A stretch of 64,000 bases of DNA from Roseibium aestuarii (GTDB lineage Bacteria; Pseudomonadota; Alphaproteobacteria; Rhizobiales; Stappiaceae), in contig NZ_VORA01000001.1 of assembly GCF_008477545.1 (NCBI RefSeq), forward strand, positions 1,550,001-1,614,000, given 5' to 3'. The position numbers were made by a program, and so were the translations under genes. Below are positions 25,195 to 33,629 of the stretch, piece by piece (the first letter of the stretch is position 1; each line of letters opens with the position of its first letter). The notes below the pieces were generated by a model. That model was not told the DNA's origin, did not search any database, and saw only the letters and a program-made list of their open reading frames with translations.

Positions 25195-27411
25195 ATGAAA
25201 CACTCCGTAGAAGCGGCCCGTCCGCTCAACCTGTCCCGTCGCGGCTTCCTGGCCGGAACGGGCGCGCTGGTGCTTTCCGTGTCCGTGCCCATGGGCAGTG
25301 CCCGGGTGCAGGCCCAGCAGGCAACGCCGGCCGCCGCCGGCACCCGCATCGAGGCCTTCCTCGAGATCCTTCCCGACAGCACCGTGAAGTTCCGCAGCGC
25401 CTTCGTCGAAGGCGGGCAGGGCATCTACACCGCCATGGCCCAGATCGTGGGCGAGGAACTGGATGTGGAGCCGGCCAACTTCCATGTGGAAACCGCGCCT
25501 CCCGGCCCGGACTACCTGCTGATCGGCGGCCAGATGCGCTTCACCGGCGGCAGCATGTCCGTGCGCACCAGCTATGACGCCATGCGCAAGCTCGGCGCCT
25601 CCGCCCGTGCCATGCTGCTTGAGGCGGCCGCGGCCGAACTCTCCGTGCCGGTCTCGGAACTGACCACCGAGCCGGGCAAGGTCGTCCACGCCGCTTCCGG
25701 TCGGTCGCTGGCCTACGGCGATCTTGCAGAGGCAGCCTCCGCACTTCCCGTGCCCGAGACGGTCGAGCTCAAGGCCCGCGAGGACTTCCGCTACATCGGC
25801 AAGCCCGAGAAGCGCGTCGACGTTCTGGCCAAGTCCACCGGCAAGGCCCAGTATGCCATCGATCTCAAGGTGGACGGCATGCTCTATGCGGCCGTCCAGC
25901 ACGCCGGCCGCCTCGGTCAGAAGCCCGTCTCCCTGACCAACGAGGCGGAGGTTGCCGCCATGCCCGGCGTCCACTCCCTGCACAAGCTGAAGGGCGCGGT
26001 GGCCGTCGTCGCCGACAGCTGGTGGCGCGCTCGCCGCGCCGTCGAGACTCTGGAAGTCGAATGGGCCGAAGCGGGGGAGGGCACGCCCTTCGTCATGCCG
26101 GCGGACTATTCCACCGCTGCCCACATGGAGAAGCTCAAGACCACGGAAGGCGAAGGTCTTGCCTTCGAGAGCGAAGGCGATGCCGCGGCCGCTCTGGCCT
26201 CGGCCACCCGCAAGGTCTCGGCCGTCTATGACGCACCGCCGCTGGTTCATGGTCAGCTGGAGCCGCCGTCCGCGCTCGCCCGCTGGAACGGCGATGGCAC
26301 CCTGGAGCTCTGGCTGCCCAACCAGGCCCCGGAGATGTTTCAGGCCGATGCCGCCAAGATCGCCGGCGTCACTCCGGACAAGGTCATCATCCACTCGCCC
26401 ATGCTCGGCGGCTTCTTCGGCCGTCACTTCCTCTATGCGGCTGCCAGCCCCTATCCCCAGGCAATTGCCCTGTCGAAGGCTGTCGGCAAGCCGGTGAAGG
26501 TGCTCTGGAGCCGCGAGGAAGAGTTCCTGCGCGATGCCCAGCGCCCCATGGGTGTTGCCCGCTTCGAGGCGGCTCTCGACGATGCGGGCCAGCCGGTGGC
26601 GCTCTCCGCCGTCACCGTGGGCGAAGGTCCGATCGGCCGCTGGTTCGGCCGTCAGCCCGACAAGGTGGACAGCTCCACCGTGGAAGGCATTGCCGGCAAG
26701 CCTTATGCGATTGCCAACCGGCGCGTCGGCAACATCCTGGTGGAAGATCCGATGGTCATCGGCTTCTGGCGCTCTGTCGGTCACTCGATGAATGACTTCT
26801 TCTACGAGACCTTCTTCGACGAAATGGCCGACGCGGGCGAGCAGGATCCCTTCGAGCTGCGCATGAAGCTGCTGGAGGCAAGCCCGCGCCACAACACCCT
26901 GCTTCAGGCGGTGGGCGATCTGTCGGGGGGCTGGAAACGCGGTCCTTTCGAGGCGGAAGACGGCAGCCGCCGGGCCCGTGGCGTGGCCATGGCCTCGCCC
27001 TTCGGCTCGGAAGTCGCAACCATCGCGGAAGTCTCCCTCGAGGATGGGGAAGTGGTCGTCCATGACGTGTGGGTGGCCATTGATCCGGGATCCATCGTCA
27101 ATCCGGCGATTATCGAATCCCAGGTCAATTCCGCCGTGGCCCTCGGTCTGTCCTCGGCGCTCCTCGAAGGCGTCACCTATGTGGACGGCATGCCGGAGGC
27201 CCGCAACTACGACCTCTATCCCATCCTCTCGCCCGAGCGCATGCCGAAGGTGCATGTGACGATCGTCGAGAGCGGGGCGCCCATGGGCGGCATCGGCGAA
27301 CCGGGCCTGCCTGGCGTGCCGCCTGCGGTGGTCAACGCGGTCGCGGCCCTCACCGGCACCCGCATCCGCAGCCTGCCCCTGTCGAAGCACGACCTGACCG
27401 CCAAGGGCTGA
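25195..27411 (+). CDS. iorB: Molybdopterin catalytic subunit of a xanthine dehydrogenase-family enzyme (IorB type)
   Basis: A 738-aa enzyme with a twin-arginine signal (SRRGFLAG, Arg15-Arg16), so the folded heterodimer is probably exported to the periplasm together with the small subunit. The aldehyde oxidase/xanthine dehydrogenase molybdopterin-binding blocks include GKAQYAIDL, LGGFFGRH and the C-terminal GGIGEPGLPGVPPAVVNAV with the likely catalytic glutamate. There is no FAD subunit gene, as usual for IorAB, and no cytochrome gene is adjacent, so the electron acceptor is not apparent. The substrate could be an N-heterocycle or an aldehyde. Confidence 0.92.
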   Translation: MKHSVEAARPLNLSRRGFLAGTGALVLSVSVPMGSARVQAQQATPAAAGTRIEAFLEILPDSTVKFRSAFVEGGQGIYTAMAQIVGEELDVEPANFHVETAPPGPDYLLIGGQMRFTGGSMSVRTSYDAMRKLGASARAMLLEAAAAELSVPVSELTTEPGKVVHAASGRSLAYGDLAEAASALPVPETVELKAREDFRYIGKPEKRVDVLAKSTGKAQYAIDLKVDGMLYAAVQHAGRLGQKPVSLTNEAEVAAMPGVHSLHKLKGAVAVVADSWWRARRAVETLEVEWAEAGEGTPFVMPADYSTAAHMEKLKTTEGEGLAFESEGDAAAALASATRKVSAVYDAPPLVHGQLEPPSALARWNGDGTLELWLPNQAPEMFQADAAKIAGVTPDKVIIHSPMLGGFFGRHFLYAAASPYPQAIALSKAVGKPVKVLWSREEEFLRDAQRPMGVARFEAALDDAGQPVALSAVTVGEGPIGRWFGRQPDKVDSSTVEGIAGKPYAIANRRVGNILVEDPMVIGFWRSVGHSMNDFFYETFFDEMADAGEQDPFELRMKLLEASPRHNTLLQAVGDLSGGWKRGPFEAEDGSRRARGVAMASPFGSEVATIAEVSLEDGEVVVHDVWVAIDPGSIVNPAIIESQVNSAVALGLSSALLEGVTYVDGMPEARNYDLYPILSPERMPKVHVTIVESGAPMGGIGEPGLPGVPPAVVNAVAALTGTRIRSLPLSKHDLTAKG

Positions 27412-27737
27412 CGCCCCGCACGGTTGATCCTTGCGACGACCCACGACCTCCTGAACCCGGCGCCGGACCCGAAAGGGCCCGGCGCTTTGGTGTTTGAGGC
27501 ACAAACACGAAAAACCGGCCCCGAACCAATCGGAAAGCCGGACAAGACCTTGAACGTCACACTACGCCGTCACATGAGGTGACGATGCAGGATGAAGTTG
27601 TTTCTGGGAAAGAAAAAAGAGTTGGCTGGGGAACCTGGACCCTCATGGGGTGCGCAGATAAGCGTTTGATCTTGAAAAACATTCAGCGATTTCATAAAGG
27701 TAGGGTACATTCAACAGGGCATTTTGAGGTACATTCT
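27412..27737. other. Junction between the core genome and the integrated element
   Basis: These 326 bases contain a GC-rich hairpin (about 27459-27486) ending the iorAB transcript, then the left attachment site (27614-27639), then AT-rich element DNA before the integrase start. The integrase frame is open upstream to 27579, across the attachment site, but that stretch is not element coding sequence. Confidence 0.6.
27614..27639 (+). repeat. attL core of the integrated element
   Basis: A 26-base sequence that is repeated exactly at 34281-34306, in the 3' end of the tRNA-Gln gene. It includes the CCA end and T-arm side of the tRNA (TGGCTGGGGAACCTGG on this strand) plus AAAAAGAGT beyond it. The integrase gene starts about 100 bases inside. 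Confidence 0.9.
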
Positions 27738-29150
27738 TTGTCTCGAAGTCGTGCGCCGACCTACCTTGAGAAGATGAACAACGGTGGCTGGAGGGTGTCG
27801 GTTCCGGTCCCCCGAGAACTCGTCAAAGCCATCGGCAAGACCCGCCTGAAGCGATCCCTTGAGACGCACAGCCAAGCCGAAGCGGAACGGAAGAAACATG
27901 CCGTCGTGGCCGAGTTTCTCGCGATGATTCAAGCCGCCCGGGAAGGAAGGCTGCCGAAGGCCACAGTCGTGGGGATCGCCGCCGCGCCTTCCATGTCCGA
28001 CCGGGAGCTTACCAGTCTGGCCCTTGATCTTCGAAGCAATCTCCAGTCCCAAGACGAAGGCACCGACGATTTCGAACTGGAGAAAGAAGGCATCTTTCAG
28101 GTTGCCGAACTGATCAGGGGGCCTGAGATCGGGATTGATGAGGAGAGGGACAGCCCAGTTTTCGACCCGCACAGCGAGAAGAAGGCAGGTCAGTTTCTCC
28201 GAGTTGCCCTCGGAAAGGAGACACCAGTTCGTGAGCCGCTGGATCTCTTCCATGCGCAGGTGAAGTGGTCGCCGCGTACCAAGAGTGACAGCGGCAGGGC
28301 GATCAACGCGCTGGATGACTGGTGTAAGGACAAGCGTGTGCCCTTCGTTATCGAGGCTATTACCCGCAAGAGGGCTGGCCAGTTCATCGGCGACCTAGCG
28401 TCCAACCCTGACAGGCCGCTTACCAACCGGACCATCAACAAATATCTGTCCTGCCTGTCGCAGTTCTGGTTCTGGCTGGAGAAGCGCGGCTACGTCGAGC
28501 GTGATAGTTCTCCTTGGTCTCGCCAATCGCTGCCCAAGGTCCAGCCGAAGGAGGACGAGAAGGAGAGGCCATTCACTGACGACGAGATGGTGAAGCTGTT
28601 CAGCGGCCAACCCAATCAGCCCTATCTCAGGGATGTAATGTTAATCGGAGCCCTGACAGGTGCCCGCATCGATGCCATTATCAGCCTCAAGCGCAAGGAC
28701 ATCACCGAGGACGGAAACATCCGCTTCAAGCCGCAGAAACGGGAGAAGGCTTCCCGTCTGGTCCCTATCCACAGCGCCTTGAAATCGACCATGGAGCGGC
28801 TTGTGAAGGGCAAACAGCCCGATGATGATCTATTCCCCGAATGTCCTCCCGTGGCCGCTGACAAGCCGCAGGAACGGTCCATGCCGGCGGCGGTCAAGGC
28901 CTTCACCTACTACCGCAGGGCTTCCGGCATCGTTGATCCGGTGGAGGGCAAGCGCAGAGATCGCGTCAACTTCCACTCGTTCCGCCGATGGTTCATCACG
29001 AAGGCACTTCAAGCGGGCCAGCCAGAACTGGTGGTTCAGATCGTGGTCGGGCACAAGCCGCAGAGCGTGGCAGCTAGCGTGTACCTCGGAGGGCTGACCA
29101 TCGAGCAGATGCGAGAATGTGTGGAGGCGGTGAGGCTACCGCCGCTGTGA
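27738..29150 (+). CDS. int: Tyrosine site-specific integrase of the element
   Basis: A 470-aa phage-type integrase. The N-terminus (SRSRAPTYLEKMNNGGWRVSVPVPRELVKAIGKTRLKRSL) is the usual small DNA-binding head. A SAM-like core-binding domain spans about 170-300. The catalytic residues are in GALTGARIDAI (Arg), HSFRRWF (His-x-x-Arg), GHKPQSV and VYLGG (the Tyr nucleophile). It should recombine the 26-bp tRNA-Gln site. I chose TTG 27738, with GAGG eight bases upstream, since the open frame before it crosses attL. No excisionase gene is recognised. Confidence 0.87.
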   Translation: MSRSRAPTYLEKMNNGGWRVSVPVPRELVKAIGKTRLKRSLETHSQAEAERKKHAVVAEFLAMIQAAREGRLPKATVVGIAAAPSMSDRELTSLALDLRSNLQSQDEGTDDFELEKEGIFQVAELIRGPEIGIDEERDSPVFDPHSEKKAGQFLRVALGKETPVREPLDLFHAQVKWSPRTKSDSGRAINALDDWCKDKRVPFVIEAITRKRAGQFIGDLASNPDRPLTNRTINKYLSCLSQFWFWLEKRGYVERDSSPWSRQSLPKVQPKEDEKERPFTDDEMVKLFSGQPNQPYLRDVMLIGALTGARIDAIISLKRKDITEDGNIRFKPQKREKASRLVPIHSALKSTMERLVKGKQPDDDLFPECPPVAADKPQERSMPAAVKAFTYYRRASGIVDPVEGKRRDRVNFHSFRRWFITKALQAGQPELVVQIVVGHKPQSVAASVYLGGLTIEQMRECVEAVRLPPL

Positions 29151-29179
29151 TTTCAATTTTGTAGGAAATCCGACCAAGG

Positions 29180-29884
29180 TCAGCTATTGAGTGCCTTCTT
29201 TAAGGACTTAGGAAGCGCATCACTAACCAAGTCAAAATCACGATGATGGAGGCCCCGGTAGGTTTTCTCGGCAACGATACAAAACAAATAAAGTACTCTG
29301 CTGCAGGTTTCCGATATTGCCCCAAATGTTTCATTAGCCTCTTTTTCTAGATAACGAGGATACTCCCCAGAGGCTGTCACAAGCGCCATATGCGCGGCAT
29401 TGGACGTGTGGACGTATCCGCACAGTAGTGCGTATCTACTTCTTAGCACATTGAAGTAGCCGTATACTATTTTATCGTCTTTGATAGCTGGAACGCTGCT
29501 CACTAAGTCAAGGAGTTCATAGGTAGATTTTAGCGCAAGAACTGCCTGATCCTGAGATAGTCCCAAGCATCTCATCCAGTTCTCCAAGCCGCTCCTTAAG
29601 GAAAGTTGGGACGATTTGTATAATCCAGTGCTTGCCAAGAAAATGCTTTGGCATATATCTGAAATCGCCTCGCGGAAATAAACATGAAATTGTTCATTTT
29701 TTTCTTTTATTTTCCATGATGGCTTCTTGCTGAGGTTCGCCTCGAGAATAAGTAGGGGGTAATAGTGCTTAAATACCTTGCTTATGTGGCTTTGAAGTCG
29801 AGCGTCGTCCAGCAATGGTCCTATGTTGAACGACCTAAGGAACTGGCTGTACTCTAACTCTGCGGTTTTTGTTTTATGTTTCAT
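29180..29884 (-). CDS. Unknown alpha-helical protein, third gene of the ParA operon
   Basis: A 234-aa protein I do not recognise. It looks all-helical and soluble. A segment LYKSSQLSLRSGLENWMRCLGL and, later, RSRYALLCGYVHTSN resemble helical bundle proteins such as DUF5677 or HEPN-like families, but the Arg-to-His spacing does not fit a HEPN nuclease. The DNA is much more AT-rich than the host, with many A/T-ending codons, a sign of transfer. Its start overlaps the stop of the gene at 29874 by 11 bases, so it is co-translated with the ParA pair. Confidence 0.7.
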   Translation of the reverse strand: MKHKTKTAELEYSQFLRSFNIGPLLDDARLQSHISKVFKHYYPLLILEANLSKKPSWKIKEKNEQFHVYFREAISDICQSIFLASTGLYKSSQLSLRSGLENWMRCLGLSQDQAVLALKSTYELLDLVSSVPAIKDDKIVYGYFNVLRSRYALLCGYVHTSNAAHMALVTASGEYPRYLEKEANETFGAISETCSRVLYLFCIVAEKTYRGLHHRDFDLVSDALPKSLKKALNS

Positions 29885-30401
29885 CGACGCTACGCCGTGT
29901 CAGAATTTGTATCAGCTCGTTCCAGCTTTGGCTGTTGGCTCGTCGATCTGCTACTATAGCATCAATGCCCGGATCATCTTGAGTGACGCGGGTAATGGCT
30001 TCAACAAGACGACCAAGTCTTTGATCATCAAGCTTGGCGGTCTCGCAAACAATTAAGCCGATGAGTTCATAACGCGACCGCTTTTCCCAACGCGCGATGT
30101 TTAAGCCAAGGGCACCATTGGCAAAGTCGGCTATGTCTTCGTTGTTAGGAAAATACCGAGTATTGTTGAAAATTATAGGTAGGGAACCCACTAGGAACTG
30201 AATGTTTCCATTGCTGGAGCCGGCCTTGCGTAGTGACTCTGGAGGGGCAGTCTGAAAATTCGCCTCAGTCAGCATCTTAAAATCCAGATGGGAGTAGGAC
30301 TGGAGCAGCCATGATAGCTCCTCAAGAAACCGTCCAGCGGTTCGCACGTCACGGGTCTTTTCGGACCTCGTCGTAGATTTCTTCTCCGCCTTTTTAGCCA
30401 T
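29874..30401 (-). CDS. Unknown protein overlapping ParA
   Basis: A 175-aa protein without a recognised family. The N-terminus is very basic and flexible (MAKKAEKKSTTRSEKTRD), followed by a mixed alpha region (RFLEELSWLLQSYSHLDFKML, IADFANGALGLNIARWEKRSRYELIGLIVCETAKL). ATG 30401 overlaps the ParA stop by eight bases, so it is coupled to ParA. Small ParA partners often sit in this position, so it could be a ParA adaptor or centromere-binding partner, but no helix-turn-helix or ribbon-helix-helix motif is evident. The function is unknown. Confidence 0.72.
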   Translation of the reverse strand: MAKKAEKKSTTRSEKTRDVRTAGRFLEELSWLLQSYSHLDFKMLTEANFQTAPPESLRKAGSSNGNIQFLVGSLPIIFNNTRYFPNNEDIADFANGALGLNIARWEKRSRYELIGLIVCETAKLDDQRLGRLVEAITRVTQDDPGIDAIVADRRANSQSWNELIQILTRRSVDET

Positions 30402-31227
30402 TGGCTTTCTCCGCGAACTCCTTGGCAATACCGGTGATACCGCGCTTGAGGTCGTTGTCATCTAGATCAAAGATCAAGGCTTGGTGCCCTTGTCCTTTTG
30501 CGAGCTTAACTCGTTTAGGTAAAGAAGCCGCGTATCGCTTCCCTGCCCAGACGGGGTTCTTGTCCAAAAATTCTACGGCTTCCCGGTACACCACGGTGTT
30601 GGTTTCAACGATGGTCAGAACCACTCCGACGCATTCAATCGGATGTCCGTAGTTCTGAGAGAAGCGCTCAACAACACCTCGCAAAAGATCTATGCCGGTT
30701 CGAGATAGCGGCTCTGGCTTGACGGGAACTAAATAGCCATCTGATGCCAGAAGCGCCGCCATCATCCAGTGGGACGGTGTCGGTGGAGTGTCAACGATGA
30801 CAAAGTCATATATCTCCGCCGCGTTAATTGCTTCCAGATACCTCTTGAGCCGTTGTTCTCGGCCTTGCCCGCCTCCCATTTCCAGCCGATACAGCTCCAA
30901 GTCCCCGGGCAGAAGGTCAAAATTTTCCTTTATCCGCCAAGGCTTGATGTCCTTGAGTGCAATGGGGGCTTGCGGTTTGGCTCCTTCGACAGCGCTAACG
31001 GCCATGGGAGCGTCGTCAAAGATGCTAACGATTGTCGGCTGCCCAGCGGCCCGAGATTTCACATATTTTTCTGGCGAGATCAGACACTGAGTAGCGTTGA
31101 ATTGAGGGTCAAGGTCGACAAGTAAGACTTTGCGACCGTGTCGTCGTACCAATGTGTCGGCAAGATTGGTTGCCAGGGTTGTCTTTGCCACGCCCCCCTT
31201 CATGTTTACAACGCTGATAACTGCCAT
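30394..31227 (-). CDS. parA: ParA-family ATPase
   Basis: A 277-aa ATPase of the ParA/MinD class. The deviant Walker A is VNMKGGVAKTT (8-18) with both signature lysines, Walker A' is VLLVDLDPQFNAT, and Walker B is FVIVDTPPT. There is no N-terminal DNA-binding domain, so it is the short plasmid/orphan type. GGAGG lies five bases before ATG 31227, and the promoter is visible upstream. It is not adjacent to the ParB-domain gene at 32660; instead it overlaps two unknown genes. It may stabilise the element or position an unknown complex. Confidence 0.9.
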   Translation of the reverse strand: MAVISVVNMKGGVAKTTLATNLADTLVRRHGRKVLLVDLDPQFNATQCLISPEKYVKSRAAGQPTIVSIFDDAPMAVSAVEGAKPQAPIALKDIKPWRIKENFDLLPGDLELYRLEMGGGQGREQRLKRYLEAINAAEIYDFVIVDTPPTPSHWMMAALLASDGYLVPVKPEPLSRTGIDLLRGVVERFSQNYGHPIECVGVVLTIVETNTVVYREAVEFLDKNPVWAGKRYAASLPKRVKLAKGQGHQALIFDLDDNDLKRGITGIAKEFAEKANG

Positions 31228-31260
31228 ACTTGCCTCCCAGACCCAAATTCGATGTCAATG

Positions 31261-31287
31261 GGTATAAACTGCAAATTCAACTGTCAA
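31261..31287 (-). promoter_or_regulatory. Putative promoter of the ParA operon
   Basis: Read on the minus strand, TTGACA (31287-31282) and TATACC (31266-31261) are 15 bases apart, just upstream of the parA ribosome binding site. The pattern TTGACA...GAATTTG occurs twice in tandem here, which may be an operator for self-regulation. Confidence 0.5.
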
Positions 31288-31317
31288 TTGCTGTTCGCTC
31301 AGGGCTCTACCGGATAC

Positions 31318-31920
31318 TCAAAAAGCATTATCGCCCCCTCTGGAAGATGCGGAGAGGTTTTCTGTCCCCCTAAGGATCCTGAATACGCTGGAGCGGCTGA
31401 CCCCCAGAACCTCCACGATCTCTTCCGCAGTCTTTCCTTCGGCCCTTAGTCGCCTGACATCATCAGCCTTTCTTTGGGCTGTTGGTGCGCGGCCCTTGTA
31501 CTTGCCTTCTTCCTTAGCCTTGGCAATGCCTTCCCGCTGCCGCTCCAGCATGATTTCCCGTTCAAACTCTGCAATGGACCCTAGCAGGTTCATCATCAGC
31601 TTGCCGGTCGGTGTCGAGGTATCGATCCCAAGGGCCAGGATCTTGAGCGTCACGCCCTTAGCTTGAAGCGTATCCGTGATCCTGACCAGATCGGGCATTG
31701 AACGGGCAAGACGATCCAGCTTGGTGACTACGAACACGTCACCCTCACGGGCATACTCCAAGGCCCGCTCAAGTTCTGGCCTGTTCTTGTCCACTGAGGA
31801 AACCTGTTCCTGAAACACCTTCTCACAGCCAGCAGCCTCAAGGTCGCGAAGTTGGGCAGCGAGGCCATAGGTCTGGTCAATTGTCGAGGTGCGGGCATAG
31901 CCGATGATGGTAGAGGGCAT
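31318..31920 (-). CDS. Serine recombinase (resolvase/invertase)
   Basis: A 200-aa small serine recombinase. The catalytic domain starts IIGYARTSTIDQ with Ser12 as nucleophile and Arg10 beside it, and continues with FVVTKLDRLARSMPDL, GKLMMNLLGSIAEFEREIMLERQREG. The last 50 residues are a Hin-type helix-turn-helix (EGKTAEEIVEVLGVSRSSVFRIL). It cuts and rejoins DNA at a res or inversion site. GGAG precedes ATG 31920. A diverged inverted repeat directly upstream (31935-32003) could be its site. It probably resolves multimers or rearranges the element. Confidence 0.9.
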   Translation of the reverse strand: MPSTIIGYARTSTIDQTYGLAAQLRDLEAAGCEKVFQEQVSSVDKNRPELERALEYAREGDVFVVTKLDRLARSMPDLVRITDTLQAKGVTLKILALGIDTSTPTGKLMMNLLGSIAEFEREIMLERQREGIAKAKEEGKYKGRAPTAQRKADDVRRLRAEGKTAEEIVEVLGVSRSSVFRILRGTENLSASSRGGDNAF

Positions 31921-31934
31921 AGGTGAAGCTCCGA

Positions 31935-32003
31935 AGTGCCATATAAGTCATTGACCTTGTGATACCGTCAGTCTCAAAAGTCAATAACCACTCATGTGGC
32001 ACT
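31935..32003. repeat. Imperfect inverted repeat upstream of the resolvase, possible res site
   Basis: The left arm 31935-31955 begins AGTGCC and ends TCATTGAC. The right arm 31980-32003 begins GTCAAT and ends GTGGCACT. The arm ends pair well, the middles less so. Further TCAATGAC and GTCACTCC words follow to about 32020. Position next to a resolvase gene is typical of a recombination site. Confidence 0.45.
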
Positions 32004-32042
32004 ATCAATGACGTCACTCCGAGGGAGTCACTAGGGCGTGGT

Positions 32043-32408
32043 CTATTGGGACTGGTGTGCCTTCTGGGCGCTGCGGCGGCTCTTAGCGGTGCGGCTCCGT
32101 TCAAGTACCCGCTGCCGATACTCAGGGTCGCTGTGGTAGCGCCTCTTGTTCGCCTCACGGCTGACCTCCAGCCTCTTGGCTCGAAAGTCAGGGTCTGTCC
32201 TGTACCGCTCCTTGATGCGCTCCAGTTTCCGCTTCTGCTTCGCCTGATATGCTGCCTGCCTCTTCTCCAGCTTCGCCTGACGCGCTGCTTCGTCGTCCGA
32301 CCGCTGGGGGATCTTCTGGAGCTGGTGGTGCTGGTCGCAATGATCATGGGCTTTTGCCTCGTAGTCATCACCCCAGCGGAGATCGATCAGAATGTTGCTG
32401 TCGTCCAT
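32043..32408 (-). CDS. Small highly charged repeat protein
   Basis: A 121-aa protein with an acidic start (MDDSNILIDLRWGDDYE), then a long Lys/Arg/Gln/Glu-rich helical stretch. Two copies of a short unit are visible: RYRTDPDFRAKRLEVSREAN and RYHSDPEYRQRVLERSRTA. Such tyrosine-Asp-Pro repeats occur in small proteins of mobile elements and sometimes near HNH endonucleases, but no HNH motif is present. The high positive charge suggests nucleic-acid binding. AAGGA precedes ATG 32408. The function is unknown. Confidence 0.65.
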   Translation of the reverse strand: MDDSNILIDLRWGDDYEAKAHDHCDQHHQLQKIPQRSDDEAARQAKLEKRQAAYQAKQKRKLERIKERYRTDPDFRAKRLEVSREANKRRYHSDPEYRQRVLERSRTAKSRRSAQKAHQSQ

Positions 32409-32617
32409 GGTGTTCCTTCTAAGACGCCACGAGCAGCACTACCCCTGGAGGGGGGAGATCGCCATGGCTCTCTATATGATTGGGGGGAAGAATTTTTGCG
32501 GCAAAACACCGTGACCCCTCGTCAGGCTCGACCTCGAAGAAGGCGGCAGAGGGAACCCGACAATAGGCCACGAAGGGTGACCGGCAAGGGTGGCAAGAGG
32601 TGCCGGTCAGAGGGCGG

Positions 32618-32653
32618 GGTGTACAAGATGTACACCTCTAGAAATGTACACCC
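32618..32653. repeat. TGTACACC palindrome with a third half-site
   Basis: GGTGTACA (32618-32625) and TGTACACC (32629-32636) form a perfect inverted repeat around AGA, and a further TGTACACC lies at 32645-32652. It is next to the stop of the ParB-domain gene and upstream of the small charged gene. It has no T-run, so it looks like a protein-binding site, not a terminator. Confidence 0.6.
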
Positions 32654-32659
32654 TTGGCT

Positions 32660-33547
32660 TCAGAAGTCGGCTTCTTCCTCGTCGTCGGTGAAGCCATCCA
32701 GATCGCCTTCAGACAGCAGCCGTATGATGTCCTCGACTCTGCCCGGGCAAAGCTTCTCAATGGTAGCCGCCATGATCTCCGTGTTCTTGAAAAACTGGGG
32801 GCCAACGGCCCGTTGTATTCTGTCAGCGTATTCCTTCGCCTTCTGCTCCACGACATCCTCCCAATCCAAATCCATCTTGCATGTTCGGCCCTTGGCCAAC
32901 GACAGAGCCGCATTCCAAGCGGAAGGCAGCGTTTGATCCGCCTTCAACAACTCCTTCCTCACCTTCCGCATGTTGCCGATGGTGCTAGTAGGGAGCCCCG
33001 TAAGCTTGCTCTCCTGTTGTTTGGAGTAGATCCCAAGGCAGACCAGCATCCATGCATGGTTGCTCCTTTGTGCCGATGTGAGGGGAAGCTTGATGTCGAG
33101 GTGAGAACCAGTGGCGAAAGCTAGTGCGTCTTGAGGTGTGCCTTCAAACCAACTGACAGGGATCGTCACCGGCTTCCCGGTCCGCCTCCGATACAGCTTG
33201 TAGGCCTTCACGCGATGATGGCCATCAAGGAGGATGATCGAGCCACCGCATCTCCAAACAGAGATGGGTCTCAGATCGTCCCCAGTGGTCAGGGTGTAGA
33301 GCAGGCTCTCAACGTGTCTGTTGTCGATCTCCCCCGCTCCCCGTGCCTGAAACAGGGCTTCGATGTGGAGCAGATCGTTAGGGTTGATTCTGTCTGGCTT
33401 GGCGGGATCGTCGCGCCCCGTAGCTTTCACCTCCCCCAACACCTTCAGTATGTCGGCAGGATCTCGCGACGGCAAATCAGCCGGTAATGTTCCGGAACCC
33501 GCCAATGAGGGCGCTTTGTGTTCCTCGGTCGTCATCGTTGTTTCCAT
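32660..33547 (-). CDS. ParB/Srx-like domain protein of the element
   Basis: A 295-aa protein. Residues about 45-135 form a ParB N-terminal-like domain, with the key IILLDGHHRVKAYKL box and, before it, LRPISVWRCGG. The middle (STIGNMRKVRKELLK) may be a DNA-binding helix pair, and the end is strongly acidic (SEGDLDGFTDDEEEADF). Such proteins act as CTP-dependent partition proteins or as regulators or nucleases on mobile elements. The parA gene is 1.4 kb away with two genes between. The start could be ATG 33547 or ATG 33535; the latter has GGAAA close by. Confidence 0.82.
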   Translation of the reverse strand: METTMTTEEHKAPSLAGSGTLPADLPSRDPADILKVLGEVKATGRDDPAKPDRINPNDLLHIEALFQARGAGEIDNRHVESLLYTLTTGDDLRPISVWRCGGSIILLDGHHRVKAYKLYRRRTGKPVTIPVSWFEGTPQDALAFATGSHLDIKLPLTSAQRSNHAWMLVCLGIYSKQQESKLTGLPTSTIGNMRKVRKELLKADQTLPSAWNAALSLAKGRTCKMDLDWEDVVEQKAKEYADRIQRAVGPQFFKNTEIMAATIEKLCPGRVEDIIRLLSEGDLDGFTDDEEEADF

Positions 33548-33592
33548 TGATTGCCATGATGTTCGTTTTGTTGTTGTCGTCTCCACCACTGA

Positions 33593-33629
33593 CCAAAAAG
33601 AAACCCCGCAGTCGCAGGGACCACGGGGC
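33593..33629 (-). terminator. Minus-strand terminator ahead of the ParB-domain gene
   Basis: On the minus strand CCCCG (33629-33625) pairs with CGGGG (33609-33605), followed by TTTCTTTTT. It lies between the 58-aa ORF and the ParB-domain gene, so it ends the first transcript or attenuates the second. Confidence 0.65.

Noticed and set aside
25135-27504. A 789-codon minus-strand frame opposite iorB
   Set aside because: The composition is that of antisense sequence, and the plus strand encodes a clear molybdenum hydroxylase over the whole length.
29823-30056. A 77-codon plus-strand frame across the two unknown element genes
   Set aside because: It overlaps two coupled minus-strand genes, has no ribosome binding site and no protein-like pattern.
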